Assembly: GCA_903882745.1 (NCBI GenBank)
Contig: CAIRYG010000003.1
Span: 186,001 to 250,000 of the forward strand
Reading direction: 5' to 3'
Source: an uncultured Gemmatimonadota bacterium
GTDB lineage: Bacteria; Gemmatimonadota; Gemmatimonadetes; Gemmatimonadales; Gemmatimonadaceae
DNA length: 64,000 nt
Positions 38,572 through 46,485 of this stretch are shown in pieces. Under the pieces are notes generated by a model. It did not search any database, was not told the origin of the DNA, and saw nothing but the letters and a program-made list of their open reading frames with translations. The first letter of the stretch is position 1. Each line of letters opens with the position of its first letter. The position numbers and the translations under genes were made by a program.

Positions 38572-39393
38572 ATGAGCATGGATCGCCGTGAATTCATTAC
38601 CGCGTCGGCGATCGGCTCGCTGACGCTCGGTCACTCCGTGATCACGCCAGGAGATCTCCTCGTGGATACCCGTCCCTCGGACACCCCAGCCCAGCCTCGC
38701 ACCGGCACGCGCAAAATCCTCATTGCCGGCGGCGGCTTCAATACCGCCTACATCCGCTACATGGCGGCCCTCTCCGGCAAGAAGCGCCCGCGCATCTGCT
38801 ACCTCCCCACCGCCTCGGCGGACGCCGAGGACGGGATCATCCGCTTTTATGAGAACTGCGCGCCGCTCGACGTGGAGCCGCATGTACAGCGGAGCTTCAT
38901 CGAGAGTCTTACGCAGCACCAAGGCTGGGACGACGTCTTCCTCTCCATGGACGGCATCGTCGTCTCAGGCGGGAACACGCTCAATCAGCAAGCCATCTGG
39001 AAGGCACAGGGCATCGATGCCGTCCTCCGCCAAGCCTGGGACAAAGGCGTGGTCTTGGGCGGCGCGTCCGCTGGCTCGCTCTGCTGGTTCGAGGAAGGCA
39101 CCACCGACTCGCGCCCCAAGGCGCTCTCGATCGTGAAGTGCATGGGTTTCCTCAAGGGGAGCCATTCGCCACACTATGACGCCGAAGCCGGACGCCGGCC
39201 GCTCTATCACAAACTGATCGGCGACGGCACCATGAAGCCGGGTTATGCCTGCGACAACGACGCCGGCATCTACTTCGAAGACAACACCGTCGCGCGCGTG
39301 GTCTCCGCACGCCCCGGCGCCAAGGTCTACTACGTGAGTGTCGTCAACGGCGCCGTGGTTGAAAAAGTCCACGAGCCCGAGATGATCGCCTGA
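38572..39393 (+). CDS. Peptidase S51 (dipeptidase E/cyanophycinase-like), possible Tat substrate
   Basis: 'DRREFITAS' N-terminus; 'IVVSGGNTLNQQAIW' and 'GVVLGGASAGSLCWFEEG' (nucleophile Ser in GASAGS). Confidence 0.85.
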   Translation: MSMDRREFITASAIGSLTLGHSVITPGDLLVDTRPSDTPAQPRTGTRKILIAGGGFNTAYIRYMAALSGKKRPRICYLPTASADAEDGIIRFYENCAPLDVEPHVQRSFIESLTQHQGWDDVFLSMDGIVVSGGNTLNQQAIWKAQGIDAVLRQAWDKGVVLGGASAGSLCWFEEGTTDSRPKALSIVKCMGFLKGSHSPHYDAEAGRRPLYHKLIGDGTMKPGYACDNDAGIYFEDNTVARVVSARPGAKVYYVSVVNGAVVEKVHEPEMIA

Positions 39394-39410
39394 GTTCACC
39401 GCATATGCGA

Positions 39411-39447
39411 GAAGGGCCGAGCACCGTCGTCCGGTGCCCGGCCCTTC
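39411..39447. terminator. Bidirectional hairpin terminator
   Basis: GAAGGGCCGAGCACC-GTCGTCC-GGTGCCCGGCCCTTC: 15-bp stem with one mismatch between convergent genes. Confidence 0.65.
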
Positions 39448-39465
39448 ATCGTTCACACGACGGTG

Positions 39466-41439
39466 TTACGGAACGATCGCGTTCCCCAGCTGCGAGATCG
39501 CATCCTTGAGCATGTTCACACGCGGCGCATCGCACGACCCCTTCGCATCGGCATCGAGCTGCGACGTAATGCTCGCGAGCGCCGACGTGCGCGCTGGCCC
39601 CGACGACTTCTCGGCGCTGCTCAACGACCCGCGAATCGACGAGATCCGACCAGCCGCGAGGCAGCCCTTCCGCTCCAGCTGATCCACATACGAGCGCGCC
39701 AATGCAAAACTTGGCGGCCACGAAATCTGCGGCTGACCCTGCGCGTTCAAGTAGCTCCACCGCACGGTCTTCGCCGCATCAATCTCGTTTTGCGAGATGA
39801 ACTCACTCGCCGTCAACTCTGCCACGTCGAGACCACGGGCGATCTCCGAGCTCACGATCGATCCGTTGTACCAATACACCGACCACGATCCACCCATTGA
39901 GAAGCGGGTGCCGTCCACCGGACCGCGATCGAAAAAGGCAATTTCCTTGGGATTCTTGGCATCGGTCCAATCGAACACCGAGATGCCGCCCTGATACCAC
40001 GCCTGCACCATCACATCGCGCCCGGGAATCGGGATCAGCGATCCATTGTGCGCCACGCAGTTCTCAAACTCTGTCTGCGCGGCCGGGAGCTTGTAATAAC
40101 CCTGGAACTGCATCTTGTTGTTTACAATCGTGAAGATCGCATCGGATCCCCATTCCTTCTTGTCGGTCGCGCGGCACTTCGGCGCGCCGCCACCGCCCCA
40201 TTCGTCGGAGAAGAGGATCTTCGTGCCGTCGTTGTTGAATGTCGCGGAGTGCCAGTAGGCGAAATTCGAATCCGCGACCGCATCCAAACGCTTGGGGTTC
40301 GCGGGATCACGAATATCCAGCAGGATGCCGTGCCCCTCACAGGCGCCACCGGCGAGTCCCTTCGACGGGTACACCGTGATGTCGTGACACTGCCGTCCCG
40401 CCGCAACCGGATCGCCAGCCTTCTGCTGCGGCCCCATCATCCCTTCAATAATCTTGGGCAAGTTCGCACGGAGCGACGCACTGTCAGCCGCAGTCGGCGT
40501 GCCCGACCCGCCGCGCGCCTTCACAACATTGTCGAGCATCGGCCCCGTGAAGTTCGGCGGGAGCACCATCTCGCCCATCCCAGGTACACTTGCCGTGAAG
40601 CCACCCTTCGCGCGCGCCTCCGCGGCGGCCTTGGCCCCCTTCTCGCGATCAATCTCCGACTCGCCGTGACTCGGCATCACCTTAAGTCCTTCAAAGACAT
40701 TCGACCGATTCACGACCGCCGCGTTCTCCGGATGCGCGACCGGCACCTTGATGATTTCAATACGCCACAGCGACGAGTTGGGATCCTTGTCCGGCGCCGC
40801 GCTCACGCAGCCCGGAAGTTCGTCAGCAGAACGAATGGCCGACGACCCAGAGATGTAGATGTAGATGTTCTCCTTGTCGGCCGGGCTCTCGAGCACCGTG
40901 TGCGTGTGCGACCCGCGACAGGTCTGCACATTTTTAATCAGCTTGGGATGCGCAATGTCGGTGATGTCGAAAATACGGACGCCGCGAACGCGATCCTTCG
41001 ACACGGGATCTGGCACGCCGCCGCCCATGCAGTCCACGCGGCCATTATTGGCCTCGGCGGACATGAACAGCAGGTTCTTGTACACCGACACGTCGTTCTG
41101 CGACGCCGGGCACGGAAAGGCGGTCACCAGCGTCGGCTTGTTGGGGTTCGCAATGTCCCACACCTGCAGCCCGTTGTAGTTGCCCTGGATCGCGTAGTGC
41201 CCCGTGAATGCGATGTCGGAGTTTGTCTGGCCCAGGAATCCGGGGGGCGATGCGACCTTGGCGTTGATGCGTAGGTTCGAGATCGCTTCACCAGCATCCA
41301 TAAGACCAGCCTTGAGGCCGACGCGCGGGTCCGGCTTGCCCATGGGCGCCGGAGTCTGTGCGACCTTCGCTGGGGGCGAGCACGCGGCGATCACGGTGAT
41401 CGTGACCATCGCGGCCAGGGAACGGAACGAACGCTGCAT
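39466..41439 (-). CDS. LVIVD-repeat secreted lipoprotein (beta-propeller)
   Basis: Lipobox 'ITVIAAC'; 'GHYAIQGNYNGLQVWDIANPNKPTLVTAF', 'VRIFDITDIAHPKLIKNVQTC' style repeats. Confidence 0.8.
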   Translation of the reverse strand: MQRSFRSLAAMVTITVIAACSPPAKVAQTPAPMGKPDPRVGLKAGLMDAGEAISNLRINAKVASPPGFLGQTNSDIAFTGHYAIQGNYNGLQVWDIANPNKPTLVTAFPCPASQNDVSVYKNLLFMSAEANNGRVDCMGGGVPDPVSKDRVRGVRIFDITDIAHPKLIKNVQTCRGSHTHTVLESPADKENIYIYISGSSAIRSADELPGCVSAAPDKDPNSSLWRIEIIKVPVAHPENAAVVNRSNVFEGLKVMPSHGESEIDREKGAKAAAEARAKGGFTASVPGMGEMVLPPNFTGPMLDNVVKARGGSGTPTAADSASLRANLPKIIEGMMGPQQKAGDPVAAGRQCHDITVYPSKGLAGGACEGHGILLDIRDPANPKRLDAVADSNFAYWHSATFNNDGTKILFSDEWGGGGAPKCRATDKKEWGSDAIFTIVNNKMQFQGYYKLPAAQTEFENCVAHNGSLIPIPGRDVMVQAWYQGGISVFDWTDAKNPKEIAFFDRGPVDGTRFSMGGSWSVYWYNGSIVSSEIARGLDVAELTASEFISQNEIDAAKTVRWSYLNAQGQPQISWPPSFALARSYVDQLERKGCLAAGRISSIRGSLSSAEKSSGPARTSALASITSQLDADAKGSCDAPRVNMLKDAISQLGNAIVP

Positions 41440-41501
41440 TACATCCTCCTCGAGGGGAAAGGGACTCGAACGCACTTCATGGTATGCGGCGCACCCAGAA
41501 A

Positions 41502-42182
41502 CTATGGCGTACCGACCGTCAACAGCATCTGAAACATCCGATTGATCTCGGTGGTCTGATCGACTTCCACGTCATTCGCGAACTTGAAGATTGTTTCATC
41601 CTGCCCGGCACCGTAGGCCGCAAACAACTCCTTCACCATCGACACCGCACCGCGATGGTGCTGAATCATTCCGGTGAGGAAAAGCCGATCGAAGGTCGCG
41701 CCGCGGGCGGAATCGAGCTCCTGCATTTGTGCTTCCGTGAGCATTCCCGGCATCAGCATCGTGTGCTCCATGCCGCTCATCTGCATTGTCATGCCCGCAG
41801 GATTTGGCGTAGGCACCGGTTGATTGCGCGCTTCGAGCCAGCGCGACATCAGCGCAATTTCGTCGGTCTGCGCATTGATGATGCGCTCGCACAACCGCTG
41901 CAACTCGGGATTCGCGCCGTGCGTTGGCGCCCACTTGGCCATCACAATTGCCTGCGCATGATGGTGCATCATGCTGGACATGAACTCGATATCCGCCTTC
42001 ACATAGGGGAGGCGGGCGCTGTCGGCGCGGGCCTTGGCGATTGCGCCCGCCAGTCCGGTGAGCGGCTTCGCGGTGGACGCCGACTGTGCGGCCGCCGCGA
42101 CTGCCGAAACCACGGTCGTCGCGTACGCCGCAACGGCGAACAGCGCGAGCGCGAACAGTTTGGCAATGCGTCGATTGGTCAT
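41502..42182 (-). CDS. DUF305-family protein
   Basis: 'VKADIEFMSSMMHHHAQAIVMAKWAPTHGANPELQRLCERIINAQTDEIALMSRWL...GMIQHHRGAVSMVKELF' (MMxHHxxAI and IxHHxGA motifs). Confidence 0.92.
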   Translation of the reverse strand: MTNRRIAKLFALALFAVAAYATTVVSAVAAAAQSASTAKPLTGLAGAIAKARADSARLPYVKADIEFMSSMMHHHAQAIVMAKWAPTHGANPELQRLCERIINAQTDEIALMSRWLEARNQPVPTPNPAGMTMQMSGMEHTMLMPGMLTEAQMQELDSARGATFDRLFLTGMIQHHRGAVSMVKELFAAYGAGQDETIFKFANDVEVDQTTEINRMFQMLLTVGTP

Positions 42183-42391
42183 GGCACCCACGATTCGGGG
42201 AAACGATGCCGGTCACGCTGGCGGTCCGCGCCAGTGCCCTAAGATACTCGTGTACTGCCCTCTCTACGGTCCTTGGGGGGCGCAAGTTCCAGCGGAACAC
42301 CCAGCCGTCCAAGGCGCGGTTCAGCGAGGTCCCAAGGGAATGCTATATTCCCTCAACCCTGCCCTTCCTTCCCCTTTTGACGCGCCCTCAC

Positions 42392-42787
42392 ATGCTTCGC
42401 ACTCTCCGTGGAATCCGCTTCGCTGCTTTGGCACTCGCCGCCGTTTGCACGCTCTCGGCGGCCGTAGCACCCGCGCGCTTCCACACAAAGCTGGTGAAGT
42501 CCGCGCCCGCTGCGAACGATACCCTCGCGACTGCGCCAACGGCGATCTCGCTCTGGTTCAACGAGGCGGTCGATCTCAAGGTCACCACCGTGAAGGTCGC
42601 CGGGGCTTCAGGTGCCGTGAAGACCGGCGCCCTCACCCGCGACGCAAAGTTGAAGGACGCGCCAGTGGTCGCCGCGATTTCCTCAGCGCTCGCCGCTGGC
42701 AAGTACACGGTCAGCTGGAGCGTCGCCGGCGACGATGGGCACCCGGTAAAGGGGACCTTCGATTTCGTGGTGAAGGGCGCGAAGTAA
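42392..42787 (+). CDS. CopC-domain copper-resistance-like protein
   Basis: Signal peptide; 'HTKLVKSAPAANDTLATAPTAISLWFNEAVDLKVTTVKV...GKYTVSWSVAGDDGHPVKGTFDFVV'. Confidence 0.88.
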   Translation: MLRTLRGIRFAALALAAVCTLSAAVAPARFHTKLVKSAPAANDTLATAPTAISLWFNEAVDLKVTTVKVAGASGAVKTGALTRDAKLKDAPVVAAISSALAAGKYTVSWSVAGDDGHPVKGTFDFVVKGAK

Positions 42788-42802
42788 TCGCGCCTTTTGG
42801 TC

Positions 42803-43354
42803 TTAGGGCGCGCCGAGTGGGCTCGGCGCGCACCCCGTGCGCTGCACCGTGTAGGCGATGTGCGAGACTCGCCACGCCCCCTGCGCTTTCTCGAGCGTGA
42901 AGGTGTCCACCCCGCAGTGCGAGAACACCCCGTCGAGGTGAAAGTCGTACGGAGCGTGAATGGTGGCGATCGGCCCTTGGAGAAAGAGCGTCGGCTCCCA
43001 CATCCGCTCGAGGTATTTCGGCCCCGGCGCCGCGAGGGTGGCCAGGAAGGCGCTGTCGGTCTGTACGCGAGGCCCTGTGGTGGCCGACGCCGGATCGTTC
43101 ACTGAGACCAGCTGCGCCCCGGGAAGCATCAGCGGCCGTGCGCGCATGGCATCGCGGGTCGAAATGGCGGCGAGGAGGTTCTGTGCCGCAGCCAGGGCAG
43201 CTGTCGAATCCGCACGGCGATCCACAGGGGCGACCTGCGCCGCCCGTGGAGTCGCCGGCCCAGCGACCTGCCCAGCGACCTGCCCCGACGACTGCGCGCC
43301 TGCCGAGGTGGCCAAAAGGCAGAACACGGCTCCAGTGAGGATGGGACGTCGCAT
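42803..43354 (-). CDS. NTF2-like/SnoaL-like secreted protein
   Basis: Signal peptide (MRRPILTGAVFCLLATSAGAQ), 'AAAQNLLAAISTRDAMRARPLMLPGAQLVSV...IHAPYDFHLDGVFSHCGVDTFTLEKAQGAWRVSHIAYTVQ'. Confidence 0.65.
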   Translation of the reverse strand: MRRPILTGAVFCLLATSAGAQSSGQVAGQVAGPATPRAAQVAPVDRRADSTAALAAAQNLLAAISTRDAMRARPLMLPGAQLVSVNDPASATTGPRVQTDSAFLATLAAPGPKYLERMWEPTLFLQGPIATIHAPYDFHLDGVFSHCGVDTFTLEKAQGAWRVSHIAYTVQRTGCAPSPLGAP

Positions 43355-43580
43355 TAGAGTCAGCCCGGAATAGGGGGGAGGGAACAGACAGCGCGTGATG
43401 GTCAAGCTAATCAGGAGACTCCTCACCTTGTCGGCGCCTGCGTACGCCGAGGTTTGATGTTCGTCATTTGGTGTTTTGAAATTTGACAGCTCCATTATAA
43501 CCCTCAACGTACCGTATTCAGCGGTTATATCTTTGTCGAATTATTGGTGCTGAATATCCCTCAAAATGTAGGTGCCCGGG

Positions 43581-43727
43581 ATGAAGAATCACCGTTTTTC
43601 GATCGCCACAAAGGTTCTCGCCGCTCTCTCCGTATTGCTGGTTTTGTCAGCGGCCGGCTGCGGTAGCAAGACCACCACGGCTCCCGTGAGCAAAGCGCCA
43701 TTCACCGGCACTTTCGCGGGGTACTGA
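43581..43727 (+). CDS. Small (48-aa) lipoprotein, not in the supplied ORF track
   Basis: MKNHRFSIATKVLAALSVLLVLSAAGCGSKTTTAPVSKAPFTGTFAGY*; clear lipobox (SAAGC); stops 2 bp before the next ATG. Confidence 0.65.
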   Translation: MKNHRFSIATKVLAALSVLLVLSAAGCGSKTTTAPVSKAPFTGTFAGY

Positions 43728-43729
43728 CC

Positions 43730-44692
43730 ATGAAATCGTCCAAAATGTTTACGTTTTTGTGCGCCGTCGTAGCTGTCGCTACCGCAGGGCACGCGGCTGG
43801 CGCGCAGAATAGCTCCGATATGACCGGCGCTCCGTTCTCCCTGGTTGCCCCTGCCTGCACAGTGACCGCAGGCGTTGTGACGGCGCCCAGTGCTGGCTCG
43901 AACTGTCACCAGCAGCCCGACATCCAGACCATTACGCTTTACAAGGTTGTGCTCTGCGGCGCCAAGCCGACGGCGCCCAAGGCCAATGCTGCAACGGACA
44001 TTTCGGCGTGCAAATCCATCTTTCAGAAGGATGCCGGACAGGCCATTACGGTCTCGAAGACCGCCACGACCCCGCTCGATTCGGCCAGCACCCATCGCCC
44101 GGACAACGCGACCTACAGCTATGTGTACGTCGAAGCCTCCGACACGATGCTGATCAAGGGGAAGGCCACGTTCAACAAGAGCATGGGCGACTCGAACGGC
44201 CTCACCACGGGGAGCACCTGCTGGAGCGTCGCGCTCACCGGGGGATTCTTCAACTGGTCGAACAACACCCAGGGATCGATGCCGCTGGCGACCAAGTGCG
44301 GCACCGCCACGGACGCCACGTATGCGTCCACGACGGTCATCTGGAACAGCTTTGACGGCGCCAGCTTTGTGAACGCCATCACGAACCTGCCGCTGTCGAA
44401 TGGCGGCACGACGGCCGTCACCAACTCGGTCGATGCCTTCTTGCTCTCGAGCACTGGCTTCCTCGCGACGCCGACCGGCGCCGCGGTGAACCTGCCGAAC
44501 GGTGTCGCGCGTCTTGGTGCCATCATGAAGCTTCCGACGGCCGTGACCGTTTCCGACGCGACCGCGGGCTTCACGCTCTCGTACAACAACTCGCTCGGGA
44601 CGCAGATCAGCACGCAGACCCTGCGCAACGCCGTGCAGAATGTGTCGAAGTTCGGATCAGGCCCCTTCGACATGACGTTCACCCTCCGGTAG
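43730..44692 (+). CDS. Secreted protein of unknown function
   Basis: Signal peptide 'MKSSKMFTFLCAVVAVATAGHAAGAQ'; Thr/Ser/Ala-rich beta-like mature region; Cys at 'PACTV', 'SNCHQ', 'VVLCGAK', 'ISACKS', 'STCWS', 'TKCGT'. Confidence 0.7.
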   Translation: MKSSKMFTFLCAVVAVATAGHAAGAQNSSDMTGAPFSLVAPACTVTAGVVTAPSAGSNCHQQPDIQTITLYKVVLCGAKPTAPKANAATDISACKSIFQKDAGQAITVSKTATTPLDSASTHRPDNATYSYVYVEASDTMLIKGKATFNKSMGDSNGLTTGSTCWSVALTGGFFNWSNNTQGSMPLATKCGTATDATYASTTVIWNSFDGASFVNAITNLPLSNGGTTAVTNSVDAFLLSSTGFLATPTGAAVNLPNGVARLGAIMKLPTAVTVSDATAGFTLSYNNSLGTQISTQTLRNAVQNVSKFGSGPFDMTFTLR

Positions 44693-44714
44693 TGCTTCGC
44701 GGGATATTACCTGC

Positions 44715-44744
44715 GCAGTCGGAGTCTGGGCAGTAGGAGTCTGG
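44715..44744. repeat. Two-copy 15-bp direct repeat
   Basis: gcagtcggagtctgg / gcagtaggagtctgg in tandem before the terminator. Confidence 0.85.
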
Positions 44745-44745
44745 G

Positions 44746-44787
44746 CAAATGAAAAGACGGCACGAGTTCGTGCCGTCTTTTCATTTG
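44746..44787. terminator. Strong intrinsic terminator
   Basis: Perfect 18-bp stem CAAATGAAAAGACGGCAC-GAGTTC-GTGCCGTCTTTTCATTTG with a T-rich 3' arm. Confidence 0.85.
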
Positions 44788-44826
44788 TCTGAGGCCCTGC
44801 GACGGGTCGCGTTAGATTACGCACTC

Positions 44827-45294
44827 ATGCTGCCTATCGCCGCCGCCCACGAGCTCTCCGCCGTCGCCGCACTGATGCGCGCAACGATCGAGCCGCTCGC
44901 GTACTACAACGCGCGCGCGATTACCGCCGAGTTGACCAAGTACACCGAGGACACACTGCGGGCGCGCGTCGAACGGGACGCGCAGGCTGTGCTCGTCACT
45001 CGCGATGACGACGGCATCACCGGATTCTGCGTGAGCCGGTTCGACGACGGCACCATCTGGCTCGATTGGTTCGGCGTCGCCGCGCGAGCGCGGGGGCGGG
45101 GCGTGGGCGCGGCGTTGCTCCGCGCACTGCAAGCCACGCTGCCATCCCGCGACGCCCACAAAATTTGGTGCGACTCGCGCACGGACAACATCGAGTCGCG
45201 CGCCGTGCTCGAGCGCGCAGGGTTCCGTCGGATCGCCACCCTCGCCAACCACTGGTACCACCAGGACTACTTTCTCTGGGAGTGGTACCCTTAA
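44827..45294 (+). CDS. GNAT-family N-acetyltransferase
   Basis: 'IWLDWFGVAARARGRGVGAALLRALQATL' CoA-binding motif. Start set to the ATG after the terminator, not 44749. Confidence 0.85.
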   Translation: MLPIAAAHELSAVAALMRATIEPLAYYNARAITAELTKYTEDTLRARVERDAQAVLVTRDDDGITGFCVSRFDDGTIWLDWFGVAARARGRGVGAALLRALQATLPSRDAHKIWCDSRTDNIESRAVLERAGFRRIATLANHWYHQDYFLWEWYP

Positions 45295-45301
45295 ACAGCA
45301 A

Positions 45302-45320
45302 TGGCCGCGTATCGCGGCCA
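45302..45320. terminator. Short hairpin between convergent GNAT and ODC genes
   Basis: TGGCCGCG-TAT-CGCGGCCA. Confidence 0.45.
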
Positions 45321-45345
45321 CTGCGCATCGCGTTTCACAACCCGA

Positions 45346-46485
45346 CTACTCGTTGACGTGCACCACCGTTGCCGGCGAGAACCCATTGAAGGTCGTCGCT
45401 GAGGCATGTGCGTACGCGCCAATCATCTCGCTATACACGAGATCGTCGCACTTGAGCTCCGGCAAGTTCTCGGCCATCGAGATCACATCGAGCGCGTCGC
45501 AGGTCGGACCGAACACCGCCGAGAGTTTGGTTTTGCCGCGCCGGAACGACTTCACCGGGTAGCGGCAGTGATCAAAGATCTGCCCTGAGTAGGTGTGGTA
45601 GACGCCGTCGTTGATGTAGTACGACGGCTTGCCGTCACGCACAGCCTTGCCGATCACCTTGGCGACGCTCGTTCCTGCGGTCGCGACAAAAAAGCGGCCG
45701 GGTTCCGCGAGAATCTCAATCTCCTTGGGGAACAGCCGTTTGATCTCGGAATTGATGACCCGTGCGAGCTCGCGGAAGGGACGCACCGTGTCGTCGTACG
45801 GCGCAGGGAAGCCGCCGCCGATGTCTACGAGGTTCATCTTCGTGTAGCCGCGCGACTTCGCTTCGGCAAAAATATCGGCCGTGAGGTTCAGCGCCTCAAC
45901 GTAGTTCTGGTAGTTGGTCGTCTGGCTCCCGACGTGGAAGCTGACGCCTTCGACCACGAGCCCGCGACGATCCGCTTCGAGGATGAGATCGACTGCCTCG
46001 CCCGGCGAAGCGCCGAACTTCGACGAGAGTTCCACCATCGCGCCGGTGTTCGACACCTTGAGCCGCAGCACGAGCCCTGCGTGGGGTGCGTGGCGCGCGA
46101 TCTTGTCAATCTCTGTCACATTGTCGAACGTGACCAGCGGCTTGTACTTATCGAGCTCGGCGAGCGTTTCCACCGGCTTGATCGGATTGGCGTAGATAAT
46201 CTTGTTCCAGATCCAATCTTGCCGTTCCTTCGCCGGCATCTTCTTGATGTTCTCGTACACGAGGTCGAACTCGGGCATCGACGCCACGTCGAAACTTGCG
46301 CCCTCCTCGAACAGCGTGCGCACAATCGCAGCATCAGCTCCCGCTTTCACCGCAAAATACGGCTGGACGCGCGGCAGATACCGGCGAAACATCCGGATGT
46401 TTTTCCGGAGTTCGTCGTGGTCGATTACGAGCAGCGGCGTGCCGTGCTCCTCGGCCAATCGCTGCAACCGAGCCTTTGCAATCAT
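45346..46485 (-). CDS. Fold-III PLP-dependent ornithine/lysine decarboxylase
   Basis: 'YFAVKAGADAAIVRTLFEEGASFDVASMPE' (PLP Lys), 'VSFHVGSQTTN', 'LVDIGGGFP', 'EPGRFFVATAGT', 'FGPTCDALD'. Confidence 0.88.
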   Translation of the reverse strand: MIAKARLQRLAEEHGTPLLVIDHDELRKNIRMFRRYLPRVQPYFAVKAGADAAIVRTLFEEGASFDVASMPEFDLVYENIKKMPAKERQDWIWNKIIYANPIKPVETLAELDKYKPLVTFDNVTEIDKIARHAPHAGLVLRLKVSNTGAMVELSSKFGASPGEAVDLILEADRRGLVVEGVSFHVGSQTTNYQNYVEALNLTADIFAEAKSRGYTKMNLVDIGGGFPAPYDDTVRPFRELARVINSEIKRLFPKEIEILAEPGRFFVATAGTSVAKVIGKAVRDGKPSYYINDGVYHTYSGQIFDHCRYPVKSFRRGKTKLSAVFGPTCDALDVISMAENLPELKCDDLVYSEMIGAYAHASATTFNGFSPATVVHVNE

